Assembly (NCBI GenBank): GCA_021234155.1
Contig: JAJEKV010000058.1
Coordinates: 2,409,060 to 2,473,059 of the forward strand
DNA from: Isoetes taiwanensis
Lineage: Eukaryota > Streptophyta > Lycopodiopsida > Isoetales > Isoetaceae
Length of the DNA stretch: 64,000 nt
Direction of reading: 5' to 3'
Position numbers and translations under genes: made by a program. Every line of letters begins with the position of its first letter. Within the stretch, counting starts at the first letter, position 1. The notes under the pieces are model-generated. The model had not been told where the DNA came from. It worked only from the letters and a program-made list of their open reading frames with translations, and did not search any database. Positions 9,796 to 20,044 of this stretch are shown here, in pieces.

Positions 9796-10340
9796 CCACG
9801 TAACCCCCTTCGGAAGCAATCTCAAAGTACAACATCATCCCAGGCAGTATCTACTGCAATTTGACGAAATTCTGATGCATATACTGAAGCTAGGCGAGAG
9901 CCTTGCCTTAGATTGCAAAGTTTTATGACTGTTGTGCGCTGACGATCAGTGTCTCCAAAGCATGCCTCGAGCTCTGCAGTGAACGCAGCAAAATCTTGCA
10001 ACTCTGAGGCTCCTTTCTCCAATAAAGGAGCAAACCAACTTAGAGCTGGCCCTGTGAGGAGATAACCAATCAACCCTACTTGTTCCTGGGCCGTGGGATA
10101 TCTATGAGGGTGGAGCTGGATCACAAGCCTGATGTGATTTAAAGAACCACGGAGCTTGGACCGGGTGCCGTCAAACTTCTCTAGCAGGCTAATCTTAGGC
10201 TCTGATAGCCTCAATCCAGAACTAGAAGCATATTCATGTGAAGCAACACGTTCCTTAAGCTCTTTATTGTCCAACTGCAACTGCTGGCATACTTGAACAA
10301 ACTGCTGGACTTGCTGTAATATTGTCGAAACCTCCTCCAT
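9560..10340 (-). pseudogene. Element B gag
   Basis: I take the start at the ATG of MEEVSTILQQVQQF (10340) because residues before it look like leader. A coiled-coil-like N-terminus (QQFVQVCQQLQLDNKELKE) is followed by the capsid-like domain: PKISLLEKFDGTRSKLRGSL, then TGPALSWFAPLLEKG and FGDTDRQRTTVIKL. The frame breaks at about 9825 (DDVVL). The rest of the domain, including MEDPQTLEEAI, is read in other frames down to about 9570, where the inverted duplication centre begins. No CCHC knuckle follows. Confidence 0.85.
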
Positions 10341-10421
10341 AGATATAAAATCACCAAATACGAGCAAAAAAATGCTTAGGATCAGAGCAGGCAAGAACCG
10401 GTAAGGGATTCCGGTTCAAGC

Positions 10422-10859
10422 TGTCATGAACCTACACGAAAACAAGGGAAATACGTGGAAAATACGCAAGCAATACAGAAGAAATATGCCAAGATCGGCA
10501 AAGAATCTGATATATGAACAAGAATCAAGAGTACAATGGCCTGACGGCAAGCGGGAACACGAGACAGAACCCTAGAAGGCTCAAGACTGGCGTTGAACTG
10601 GAATGGTTCGACAAGAAGGAATGCCTCCTTATATATGTAGGCCAACGGTCAGGATCGCGCCACTCCAATGGATGAGGTCATGCCAAGTGTCGCGCATGCA
10701 TGTAGGCTCTAGAATATTCTAGAACCTTCTGGAAACAGCCCCGCATATGAGAAAGACATGAGAGAATGTCTTTAACAAATATTGATAGGGCATTTGGTAA
10801 AGCTGTGTGACTCGCAACTAGAAGGTTGCGAGTTCAAACCTTGCTCCGTGCAACTACCC
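10422..10859 (-). repeat. 5' LTR of element B, larger part
   Basis: It aligns with 5613-6052 of the other LTR and keeps the terminal TGTCATGAAC on the plus strand. The copia element C is inserted at 10859/10860. The remaining LTR bases continue at 16670-16748 after the second copy of TACCC. The antisense tRNA-like segment here is 10785-10858 (A-box 10795-10805, B-box 10832-10840). Confidence 0.92.
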
Positions 10860-11653
10860 TGTTGAAGTTCATGTCATAATTTATGAAGAAGATCCTGAAT
10901 GAAGAAAGTAAATTAAGGCAGTTGCAAGTGCTGAGACACATGGAAATGCTAAGATTAAATTCTGTGCAGTTAAGTTCTGATATTGGAGGTTAATTACTTT
11001 GAGTGCTTATGCACAAGAACGAGATTGGAGAGCAAACAAGACATTAGCTAAACACATCACATTCAAGTTCATAAAGGTTGAAGCAAATTGCCAATGGTTC
11101 AAATATTAGGTTGAAGACATGATCTATATGGTGAATATTATTGAATGGTTAAACCATTGTACAGAGATAGAAGAATATTCTAAATATCTCGTCGAGATAC
11201 TTAGAGCCTTTTTTGGTTCAAACGAACCTCGGTCCAATACAGGATTGGCATGAAGATCGGAAGGATTTGGTAACCAGCAAGCGGTCTGGCTTGACCACCG
11301 GACTGCTGGAATAAATGAATGAGCATTGTAAATCATTTGATTCATTGAGAATACGTGGAGTTTAGCAGAATATAAGGTATGCATTAGCTGATTCGAAGAT
11401 TGAATAATCCCTCGATGCTACAGTGATATTTTCAGTACCATTTGAACAGTGTTCCTATGATTATTTTCAATGGTTGTGTATATTTGCTATAATAATAGGA
11501 GGATGAAGCTTGGTTAAAACTTATACATAGATTGATGTTGAATAATATAACTTAAGCTATTAGATCACCTTCATCATAAATTGTTTATGTCTAAATGCAA
11601 GGTGATTAAGTTGTGCTAAGATATTTGGTTTATTCTCTGATGATTTTCTAACA
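10860..11653 (+). repeat. 5' LTR of element C
   Basis: 794 bp, identical in length to the 3' LTR. I count about 28 substitutions and no indel between the two, about 96.5% identity, most of them transitions. Confidence 0.96.
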
Positions 11654-11654
11654 T

Positions 11655-11672
11655 TGGTATCAGAGCAAAGGT
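11655..11672 (+). promoter_or_regulatory. Primer binding site of element C (iMet-tRNA)
   Basis: TGGTATCAGAGCAAAGGT lies one base after the 5' LTR; its first 12 bases match the plant iMet-tRNA primer site. Confidence 0.95.
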
Positions 11673-11680
11673 TAAGATAA

Positions 11681-12420
11681 ATGGCAAGCAGATTTGGTGC
11701 AGGGCTATTAAATGCAATTGATGTGTTTAAGGGAGACTCAGGGTTTCAAGTATGGAAGGAGAAGATCAAACATGTGCTGCAAGTTGAAGGTTTATGGGAT
11801 ATTGTTGAACAAAGAGACAAGGGTGTTAGAGGCAGAACTCCAGAAGTTGCTGCTGAAGGGAGTTCGAGCTCAGTAAATGGAGCAGATGCAGGTGCTGATA
11901 CTAGAGCAACACCTGTTGAAAGGGGAGGTACTGTTGAGGTAGCAAAACTGAGAGAGGCTCAGGGAATAATAATGAGTAAGGTAAACTCAAGCATTGTTCT
12001 AAAAATAAGGGGGATGCACCCTAGTGAAATGTGGAGCTATATGCTTCTAAATTATGAGGAAAAAACTTCCTCACAGATAGATGTACTAGAAAATGAATTA
12101 AGAAGGTTGAGATTTCATGACAAGGATAATGTCAATGATTTTTTTCAAACATTTGACAATATTATTGCTGACTTGGAGTGTGCAGGAGTTTTTTATACTC
12201 AACAGCAACAGGTTTTGGCCATTCAAGAGCTGTAACCAGTCTTGGGAATATAGCCATGTTTATTAGAACTCTTGCAAAAACAAGGATCGAGGCAGAGAGA
12301 ATGTTGAAGACTGAAATAGAGCAAAATAAAGTCATGTAGGATGAAAAATAATTTTTATTTGCAAAAGGAAAAGGCAGAGAAGAAAAGAAAAAAGGAAAGC
12401 CGGGCCCATGCTTTAACTGT
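11681..12420 (+). pseudogene. Element C gag
   Basis: ATG at 11681 lies just after the primer site. The product begins MASRFGAGLLNAIDVFKGD and GFQVWKEKIKHVLQVEGLWD, the usual copia gag start (UBN2-like). A Gly/Ser/Ala-rich insert covers about residues 48-85. LRRLRFHDKDNVNDFFQTFDNII follows. TAA at 12233 stops the frame, and the rest is read in another frame through 12420. Confidence 0.88.
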
Positions 12421-13149
12421 AATCAGTATGGGCATTTGAAGGTAGACTGCCCCTCTATGACAAAAGAAATAAATTGTTATAATTGTGGAGGGAGGGGACA
12501 CTATGCTTCAAATTGTTCCTCTCCTAAAGTATTCACCAAAGGAAAAGAAAAGGAAGCAAGGGGATATTCAGCAGCCAGGGGAAGAGGAAGGAGAAGATTC
12601 AGAAACATCTCAAATGCTGAAGCAAATATTGCAGAAGAGGTCATGCTTGAAGAAGTCACTGAAGCTGAAGAGGATAAGGTAAGAATGCATAAAGCTTTTA
12701 TTACTGCTAATGATAAGTTTGATGACAATAATTTTCTGATTTTAGATAGTGGAGCAGAAAAATCCATTGCATGCAACTCAAAAATCTTAAAAGAAAAAAG
12801 GGGAAGTCAAGGTGGACATATACAAGTAGGAAATGGTGACTTGCAAAGAATTGAAGATGTGGGAATTCTTGAGCTATTTGATCTGAATGGGAGAATTGTG
12901 AATCTGCAGAATGTTTTGTGTGTTCCAAGTTTAGTTAGAAACTTGACTTCAATATCCCAATTAGTTGATATGGAATTGAGAATTGTTTTTGAAAGAACCC
13001 ATTGTAAAATCTTTGATGGAAATGAGTTAAAATTTCTTGGAAGAAGAGTTGGTAACATGTTTGGTATAAATTCTCGATCAGTTGAAAGGGTTAACTTGAC
13101 TTTAGTCCCAAATATATGTGGCATGAAAGACTTGGACATACCAATGTGA
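12361..13149 (+). pseudogene. Element C double zinc knuckle and protease
   Basis: Two tandem CCHC knuckles are visible: CFNCNQYGHLKVDC (from about 12411) and CYNCGGRGHYASNC (from about 12475). An Arg/Glu-rich linker precedes the protease motif FLILDSGAEKSIACNSK at about residue 98-115 of the 12436 frame. The LCVPSLVRNLTSISQL motif at the end of the protease is also present. The frame then ends at 13149, inside the GAG-pre-integrase segment. Confidence 0.9.
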
Positions 13150-13960
13150 AAAATATTGAATCCATGATAAAGCAGGGGCTATTAGTTTCATCTGACAAAG
13201 AAACAAAAAATTACACTTGCAGGGGCTGCATGCTAAGAAAGCACTCCAGACTACCTTTCTCTAAAGCAAAAGGAAAAGCAAATGACATTCTAGAATTAAT
13301 CCATACAGATCTCTGTGGGCCATTAAATGTGACAGGAATAACAAGAACAAGGTATTTTATAACCTTTGTTGATGATTATAGTAGAAAAACTAGATTATAT
13401 TGTCTAAGAACAAAAGACCAGGCCTTTGAAGCATTCAAGAATTTTTTAACAGAAGTAGAATGTGAAACTGGAAAAAGAATTAAGTGTATGAGGTCAGATC
13501 GAGGAGGTGAATACATGTCAGGAAAATTTGCCAAATGCTGTCTTGACAAGGGCATAAAAAGGCAATTTACATGCAGCCACACACCCCAACAGAATGGTGT
13601 GCTGAGAGAAAGAACAAAACAATCTTGAATGCTACAAGATCCATGCTAAAACATGCAGGTCTACCCAACTTTCTTTGGGAGGAAGTGGTTAAAACTGATG
13701 TATTTATACAAAACGTTTTGCCGACAAAAAGTCTAGAAGGGAAAATTCCAGAATATGTTAGGTCAGGAAAAACACCAAATTATGAGAACTTCAGAGTATT
13801 TGGCTGTCTTGGGTACATGCATATTCCTCAGGAATGAAGACGGAAATTGGATGATATGTCAATAATAACCTACTTGGTGGGCTATGCTATGCATTCTAAA
13901 GGATATAGGATGTATGATCCTCTTAGAAGGAGAATCTTAGTGAGCAGAGATGTAACCTTT
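13116..13960 (+). pseudogene. Element C integrase
   Basis: It starts with the GAG-pre-integrase zinc region (MWHERLGHTNVKNIESM...CRGCMLRKHSRLPF). The core gives IHTDLCGPL (first Asp), SDRGGEYMS (second Asp), then a frameshift near 13600 in the HTPQQNGV..ER motif with the catalytic Glu in the second frame (AERKN). The C-terminal region ENFRVFGCLGYMHIP and YRMYDP..R.ILVSRDVTF follows. Confidence 0.92.
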
Positions 13961-13999
13961 GAAGAAAATATTCTATATAGACCTTCAGTAAAAGAGGAG

Positions 14000-14440
14000 A
14001 ACTTAAAAGGGAAGGAAAGTCCCAATGCTGATAACAAGGTGAATCCAAACACCACAATAGAAGAAGAAAGGGTTCAGAATAATGCAGATGATGTAGATTC
14101 TACTGATAGTGTAGAAGATAACAATAATAGAAGTGTTGCAGGGGAAAGGCAGGAGAATGAACCAGTAGTAGATAACAATGATGGAAATATTGCAGGGGAA
14201 AGGCAGGAGCATGAACCAGCTGAAAACAAAGAAGCAAATGATCAGATCAAGAAAAGGAAAACTGAAGGAGAAAGGTTGCAACAAGAAATTAATATGGACA
14301 TACAGAATTTTGGCAAAAAAGAAAATGAAAGGAGTAGTAGGTTGCAGAATATTTTGAAAGAAAACACAGATGAAATACATATGGTATTAGAATCTGGAAC
14401 ACCAAAAACTTTTTAGGAGGCAGTCAACTCATTTGATTGT
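14000..14440 (+). pseudogene. Element C variable linker between integrase and reverse transcriptase
   Basis: An acidic, Asn-rich region with a 19-residue duplication: AGERQENEPVVDNNDGN and AGERQEHEPAENK (DNA at about 14128-14230). Copia elements have a variable linker here. The frame stops at 14414. Confidence 0.75.
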
Positions 14441-15300
14441 GATAAATAGAAAGAAGCAATGGTAGAGGAGATGAGATCATTTGAGAGGACGACTACTTAT
14501 GAATTAATAGACTTGCCTAAGGTAAAAAAATGCAATAGGAAATAAATGGGTGTTCAAACTGAAAGTAAATGCAGATGGTAGTCCAAAGTACAAAGCTAGG
14601 CTGGTTGCTCAAGGTTATTCACAAAGAAAAGGGCAGTATTTTGATGAAACATATTTACCAGTTGTTAAATTAGCAAGCATTAGGATGATAATTGCTATAT
14701 CAAATGCTCTGAATCTAGACTTATATCATATGGATGTTTGCACAACTTTTCTTAATGCAGATTTGGAGGAAGAAGTTTATATGAGACAAGCCCAAGGTTT
14801 TGAAGTTGAAAAAGAAAAGGCATGGAGACTGAAGAAGGCAGTCTATGGCTTAAAGCAATCCCCAAGGCAATGGTATTTTTGCATTGACAATTTTTTGAAA
14901 GAACAAAGTTTTACAAAGTTGGCTAATGATGGCAATGTTTATGTACTAAAGAGAGAAGGAGATTTTTGCATAATGGCTGTTTATGTTGATGATTGCATAT
15001 TGGCATTTAACAACATAAATTTTTTAAATAAATGCAAGGAGATGCTCAAGAACAGATACAAGATGACAGATCTAGGAGAATTATCACAGTTCTTGGGAAT
15101 TCAAGTAAAAAGGGACAGGGCAAACATGAAGTTATCACTAAATCAAGGTAAGTACATAGATTCTGTTTTGGATAAATTTAATATGCAAGAATGTAATTCT
15201 GTGAAAACTCCAATCATTGCTGGGAGCAAATTGTCAAAGGAACTATGTCCTAAAAATGAAGATGAAAAGGAGAAAATGAGCAAAGTGCCATACAGATAGT
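14440..15300 (+). pseudogene. Element C reverse transcriptase
   Basis: The frame from 14550 holds WVFKLK, KARLVAQGYSQ, DETYLPVVKLASIR, LYHMDVCTTFLNADLEEEVYM, AVYGLKQSPRQW, and the active-site MAVYVDDCILA at about 14980. LGELSQFLGIQV and SLNQGKYIDSVL follow. A frameshift in the poly-A run at 14524-14530 separates the upstream part. TAG at 15298 stops the frame, and the next codons continue as RNase H. Confidence 0.93.
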
Positions 15301-15302
15301 CA

Positions 15303-15850
15303 GTGGGAAGTTTATTATTCATTGCTAATAATACAAGGCCTGACATAGCCTTCATAGTAAATGTGTTAAGCAGATACAACAATAATCCAGGTTATGAGCA
15401 TTGGCTGGCAGCCAAAAAGGTATTACGATTTTTGAAGGGTACAAAACACACAGGAATTGTATATTGCTCAAAGGATCTGAGGTTGAAGAGTTATAGTGAT
15501 GCAGATTGGTGTGGAGACCTTGATGAACGTAAATCAACTTCAGGGTATATTGTAATGTTAGGAGGAGCACCAGTTAGTTGGAGAAGCAAGAAACAATCAT
15601 CAATAGCTCTTTCAACTGCAGAATCTGAGTATGCCTCAACAACTCTAGCTGCAAAAGAAATTATTTGGGCCAGAAGGTTCTTGGATGAGTTAGAAATAAA
15701 GCAGGAAGAAAGCACAAAATTATTTTGTGACAATCAAAGTTGTATTCTATGACAAAAAATCCTGTGTTGCATGAAAGGACTAAACACATTGAAATGGAGA
15801 TGCATTACATCAAAGACATGGTGAACAACAATGAATTGCAGAGATACTAA
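15303..15850 (+). pseudogene. Element C RNase H
   Basis: The frame reads GSLLFIANNTRPDIAF, SYSDADWCGDLDERKSTSG, ALSTAESEYAS and FCDNQSC, the full copia RNase H set. A one-base shift at about 15750 moves the C-terminal part (MTKNPVLHERTKHIEM) to another frame, ending with a stop at 15848. Confidence 0.92.
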
Positions 15851-15858
15851 ATTATGAC

Positions 15859-15870
15859 ATGAAAGGGGAA
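15859..15870 (+). promoter_or_regulatory. Polypurine tract of element C
   Basis: ATGAAAGGGGAA lies directly before the 3' LTR and would prime plus-strand DNA synthesis. Confidence 0.9.
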
Positions 15871-16664
15871 TGTTGGGGTTCATGTCATAATTTATGAAGA
15901 AGATCCTGAATGAAGAGAGTAAATTAAGGCAGTTGCAAGTGTTGAGACAGATGGAAATGCTGAGATTAAATTCTGTGCAGTTAAGTTCTGATATTGGAGG
16001 TTAATTACTTTGAGTGCTTATGCACAAGAACGAGATTTGAGAGCAAACAAAATGTTAGGTAAACACATCACATTCAAGTTCATAAAGGTTGAAGCAAATT
16101 GCCAATGGTTCAAATATTAGGTCGAAGACATGATCTATATGGTGAATATTATTGAATGGTAAAACCATTGTACAGAGATAGAAGAATATTCTAAATAACT
16201 CGTCGAGATACTTGGAGCCTTTTTTGGTTCAAACGAACCTCGGTCCAACACCGGATTGGCATGAAGATCGGAAGGATTTGGTGACTAGCAAGCGGTCTAG
16301 CTTGACCGCCGGACTGCTCGAATAAATGAATGAGCATTGTAAATCATTTGATTCATTGAGAATACGTGGAGTTTAGCAGAAGATAAGGTATGCATTAGCT
16401 GATTCGAAGATTGAATAATCCCTCGATGCTACAGTGATATTTTCAGTACCATTTGAACAGTATTCCTATGATTATTTTCAATGGTTGTGTATATTTGCTA
16501 TAATAATAGGAGGATGAAGCTTGGTTAAAACTTATACATAGATTGATGTTGAATAATATAACTTAAGCTATTAGGTCACCTTGATCATAAATTGTTTATG
16601 TCTAAATGCAAAGTGATTAAGTTGTGCTAAGATATTTGGTTTATTCTCTGATGATTTTCTGACA
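15871..16664 (+). repeat. 3' LTR of element C
   Basis: 794 bp, TGTTGGGG...CTGACA, aligned end to end with 10860-11653. TACCC follows at 16665-16669, the duplicated target inside the LTR of element B. Confidence 0.96.
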
Positions 16665-16669
16665 TACCC

Positions 16670-16748
16670 TTTTGCATCTGTGTGACGACCGTCTTTTGTA
16701 CATACGGGTATAATGTTCGTATGATATGAAACCCGTATGGTTGTCACA
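16670..16748 (-). repeat. 5' LTR of element B, outer end
   Basis: The bases TTTTGCATCTGTGTGACGAC... match 6042-6120 of the other LTR and end GTCACA. They complete the LTR interrupted by element C. Confidence 0.92.
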
Positions 16749-17956
16749 CTAGTAAGTCACCATTTGGGGCAGCTGTCATTCTTGTAAAGAAAAAAGGATG
16801 GGAACATGCGCATGTGTATCGATTATAGGGCTTTGAATAAAGCCACTATTAAAGATCGCTACCCAATACCTAGAATTGATGATATCATGGATCGATTGGT
16901 GGGGGTAAAATATTTCTCCAAGATCGACCTAAGAAGTGGATATCATCAAATTAGCATTAGGGAAGGAGATGAACCCAAAACGGCCTTTCGAACCAACCAA
17001 AGGCATTTTGAATTTGTGGTCATGCCCTTTGGATTAACAAATGCCCCAGCCACATTTATGCAGCTGATGAACACTGTTTTCTAGGGGTATCTAGACAAAT
17101 TTATCCAAATATTCCTGGATGATATTCTAATTTACTCAAGAGTAAAGAGGAGCACTTGGAACACTTGGAAAAGGTATTGGTGATGCTCCGGGAGCACAAA
17201 CTTTATGCCAAAATTTCCAAATGTGAGTTTCTAAAACAAGAAGTAGCATATCTGGGACGCATAATTTCGAAAAAGAGTTTAGCCCCAGATCCAGACAAAG
17301 TACGAGCCATAAGGGAATGGCCAGAACTTATAGATGTTCCCGATATAAGAAGTTTCTTGGGCTTAGCCACTTATTATAGGAAATTTATTCCAAAGTTTTC
17401 AAAGGTGGCTGCCCCCCTTACATACCTACTTAAGAAAGGGCAACACTTTGTATGGGGGAAGGAGCAAAAGATGTCTTTTGAACGAATCAAGGATTTACTT
17501 TCAAGTGAACCAATTCTGAAAATTCTGGATTTAAATTTGCCCTTTGAATTTTATACTGACGCATGTGGACAAGCTCTGGGAGCAGTTCTAATGCAACAAG
17601 TGCATGTTGTGGCTTACGAGAGTCGTAAATTAAATCCGGCAGAAAAGAACTATGCCACATATGAACAAGAGTTGTTGGCCATAGTTCATGCCTTAAAAAC
17701 TTGGCGGCATTACTTAAGGTCAGGGACCAATAAAGAGCCATGCAAGGTTATTGTGTTCATTGATCATCAACCATTGAAATTTCTGCAAAGTCAAGCGGAA
17801 ATAAGTCCTAGACAAGCGCGCTGGTTGGATTTCTTACATAAATTTCACTTTGAGATTCCGCACACCCCTGGGAAAGATAACCCGGTTGCAAATGCACTTT
17901 CCAGAATAAAATACATTAATGGAATGCCATCTCTAGAATGGAATCGCTTCCTATAA
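16749..17956 (+). pseudogene. Element A reverse transcriptase (main part) and RNase H
   Basis: This continues the polymerase cut at 5612. [12 protein letters not shown], then [43 protein letters not shown], and IFLDDILIYS (active-site DD, about 17115) are seen. Single-base changes split the frame at 16800 and 17084-17156. From 17156 one frame gives LYAKISKCEF, YYRKFIPKFS, the RNase H start FYTDACGQALGAVL, YATYEQELLAIVHAL, FIDHQPLKFL and NPVANALSR. Confidence 0.93.
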
Positions 17957-17965
17957 ATCAGGGAT

Positions 17966-19024
17966 TTGTATGAGAAAGATCAAGATCCAACCAAAAGAGA
18001 AGGTTCTCTTTGGGCACAAAATGACGATTTATGGTTCTATAAGGGACGGATTTATGTTCCCTTAGTAGAGAATCTTAGGAAGGAGATTCTTTACGAATTT
18101 CATAATACCCCGCAAGCAAGGCACAGGAGGGAGTGGAAGACATACGAATTGGTTAAAAGACAATTCTTTTGGCCTGGTATGAAACAAGATGTAAAATCTT
18201 ATGTATCCCAGCAAGTATATCAAGTTGTAAAAATAGATCATGGCAAAATGCCAGGATTATTACAACCGTTACCCATACCTTTGGAAAGATGGGAATGCAT
18301 AAGTATGGATTTCATAGTTGCACTCCCACGATCCAATCGACAACACACCCAAGTGCTAGTGATGGTCGATTGTCTGACAAAGTATGCAAAGTTCTTAGCA
18401 TTACGAGGTGATGTTACTGGACAAGATGTGGCCAAGGAGTACCTACGATTTGTGTACCCTATGTTTGGTCTGCCACAAAGAATTGTAAGCGATCGAGACT
18501 CTAAATTCACGGGGCACTTCTGGAAAGATTTCATGAAGGGGCTAGGAATAAGCCTCAATATAAGTAGTGGAAATCACCCCCAAACTGATGGACAAACAGA
18601 ACGAATTAACATGATCCTGGAGGATATGTTAAGAAGTTTTGTGTTTGAAAAACAATCCAAGTGGGAGGAATAATTGCCCTTTATAGAGTTCGCTTACAAC
18701 AACGCATACCACACAGGAACCAAAATGAGCCCCTTTATGGCAATGATGGGTAGGAACCCAAGATCATATACTGGGACTAACCAAGCCTTGAAAACTGATG
18801 CGGCTATCCATATGTTGGAAGATATACAAGCTATATTATATCAGTGTAGGGCAAACTTAAAGAAGGCTCAAGATCGAGCTAGGCTAAATGCCAACAAACA
18901 TCATAGGGAGGTACCCTTCAAGGAAGGTGAGTATGCATTCTTACGAATAGTTTACCCCTTGGCACTCAAGGTTGAGACCTTGAAGCCATTGGTCAAGGGA
19001 AAGATTTCCAAATTGACGCCCTGA
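17966..19024 (+). pseudogene. Element A integrase
   Basis: The zinc finger is degraded: HNTPQARH keeps the histidines, but the expected CC pair reads SQQVYQ. The catalytic core is intact in sequence, with SMDFIVALP, VSDRDSKF and TDGQTERIN. A TAA at 18671 interrupts the same frame, which continues LPFIEFAYNN, FMAMMGRNP and AFLRI until 19022. Confidence 0.92.
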
Positions 19025-19370
19025 TGTGCTAGACCCTTCAAAGTGTTAAGAAGGATCAATGAGACAGCATATGAGGTTAGAGCTTCCAGATGGAATAGGA
19101 GTGCATCCTGTCTTCCATGTAAGCCAACTCAAGAAAGCAATATTGTCCACGGACAACGTAATTGCTCCAGTGACAATGCCCCTAGCCCTTAGCTCTGAGG
19201 TAATTCCTGAGGCGATTCTAGACACTCGCATTCGGAATCTGCGCAATATAGATATTGCAAAATACTTGATCTTGTGGCAATCACTCTCCGAGGCCACATG
19301 GGAGAGTGAAGAGTACGTGCAGCAAAACCTTTACTTGACTCAAAATCCGTGGAGGCCACGGAAAGATTAG
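19025..19370 (+). pseudogene. Element A integrase C-terminus and chromodomain-like end
   Basis: The frame reads GIGVHPVFHVSQLKKA, then ILDTRIRNLRNIDIAKYLILWQSLSEATWESEEYV, which follows the pattern of a chromodomain (..YLVKW..L....ATWE). The aromatic cage is only partly kept. It ends at 19368. Confidence 0.85.
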
Positions 19371-19536
19371 CTGAGTCAATATGAGGTTAGTTATCTAGTA
19401 CAATAAAATATGGGCTTACATCAAGGATGGCAAGTAAGGACGTCCGCAAACTAAGAGCTACGAAACCATGGTCACAAGGTGACCCAGGGAATGGGTTTCG
19501 AAATATAATCCCACAATCCTTTGGGACCAAGGATTT

Positions 19537-20039
19537 GAAAGGGGGAGGTATGTTATGAACATAACATGGGGGCAAGATAAACTAAAAAAAAAAAAAAAAA
19601 AACGCTAGCTATGGAAATAAATCCCTTATTAAGGGATGAGGTGGCATGACTCGATTGGATGGGCAAGCCAATAGCCAACGGGTTGGGCTATGGCATAGGG
19701 CAGCATCCCGGATCTGCCTTTGAGGCATCGAACAGATCCCACGAGGGATCTAGAAGGGAGGGAGGCTAATCGGGCCAAATCGGCCCTTGGGCTTCAAGGG
19801 AAGCCCTTCATATCCCTGTTTCATGCCCTGTATATAAGACCTATATTTTTCCAAAGAGGGGAGCCGACTGTAAACCATAGCTGTTCTTGAGCAATTCTGT
19901 GAGCACCAGCATCAATCGGCATCCTCAGGGAGGACTGAAACACCGCTTTGGGGAGGGGGAGGATCGGGGATTCCGAGGGCGAGGCGGTAGGTGTGGATTG
20001 ATGCGCCTTGTAGCTTCAGTGAAGCCAAGGACCATTTCA
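19537..20039 (+). repeat. Polypurine tract and 3' LTR of element A
   Basis: GAAAGGGGGAGGTA (19537-19550) precedes the LTR, which starts TGTTATGAAC at 19551 and ends CCATTTCA at 20039. GATGG follows. A TATATAAG box lies at 19831-19838, upstream of a likely transcription start; the 5' LTR lacks it. A poly-A run near 19585-19602 is longer than that of the 5' LTR. Confidence 0.92.
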
Positions 20040-20044
20040 GATGG

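Larger units (their letters stand above)
10860..16664 (+). mobile_element. Ty1/copia element C
   Basis: A full-length copia element of 5805 bp, the youngest of the nest. It has 794-bp LTRs starting TGTTG and ending ACA, a 5-bp target duplication TACCC (10855-10859 and 16665-16669), an iMet primer site, gag, protease, integrase, reverse transcriptase, RNase H in that order, and a polypurine tract. The order integrase before reverse transcriptase defines copia. Several frameshifts and stops show that this copy is dead. Confidence 0.96.
5613..16748 (-). mobile_element. Ty3/gypsy chromovirus B (contains element C in its 5' LTR)
   Basis: This element is inserted in opposite orientation into the reverse transcriptase of element A, with target duplication CTAGT (5608-5612 and 16749-16753). 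On the minus strand its 5' LTR is 16748-16670 plus 10859-10422, split by element C; its 3' LTR is 6120-5613. LTRs read TGTGACGACC...GTTCATGACA, with the 5613 end mutated to TA on the plus strand. Between them lie gag, reverse transcriptase, RNase H, integrase and a chromodomain. A protease and zinc knuckle could not be found. Without C the element is about 5.3 kb. Confidence 0.92.
2933..20039 (+). mobile_element. Ty3/gypsy chromovirus A (contains elements B and C)
   Basis: A complete but decayed LTR retrotransposon. It has a 5-bp target duplication GATGG on both sides, LTRs of 468 and 489 bp, an iMet-tRNA primer site, gag, protease, reverse transcriptase, RNase H, integrase, a chromodomain-like end, a polypurine tract and a 3' LTR. 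After removing the nested 11.1 kb (5613-16748 plus one duplication) its own length is about 6.0 kb, normal for plant chromoviruses. Several in-frame stops and frameshifts make it non-autonomous. Confidence 0.93.

Noticed and set aside
12501-12776. Minus-strand ORF in element C
   Set aside because: Shadow of the gag/protease coding region on the plus strand.
5613-16748. Chimeric gene made of elements A, B and C
   Set aside because: The 5-bp target duplications and paired LTRs show separate insertions, not a fusion.
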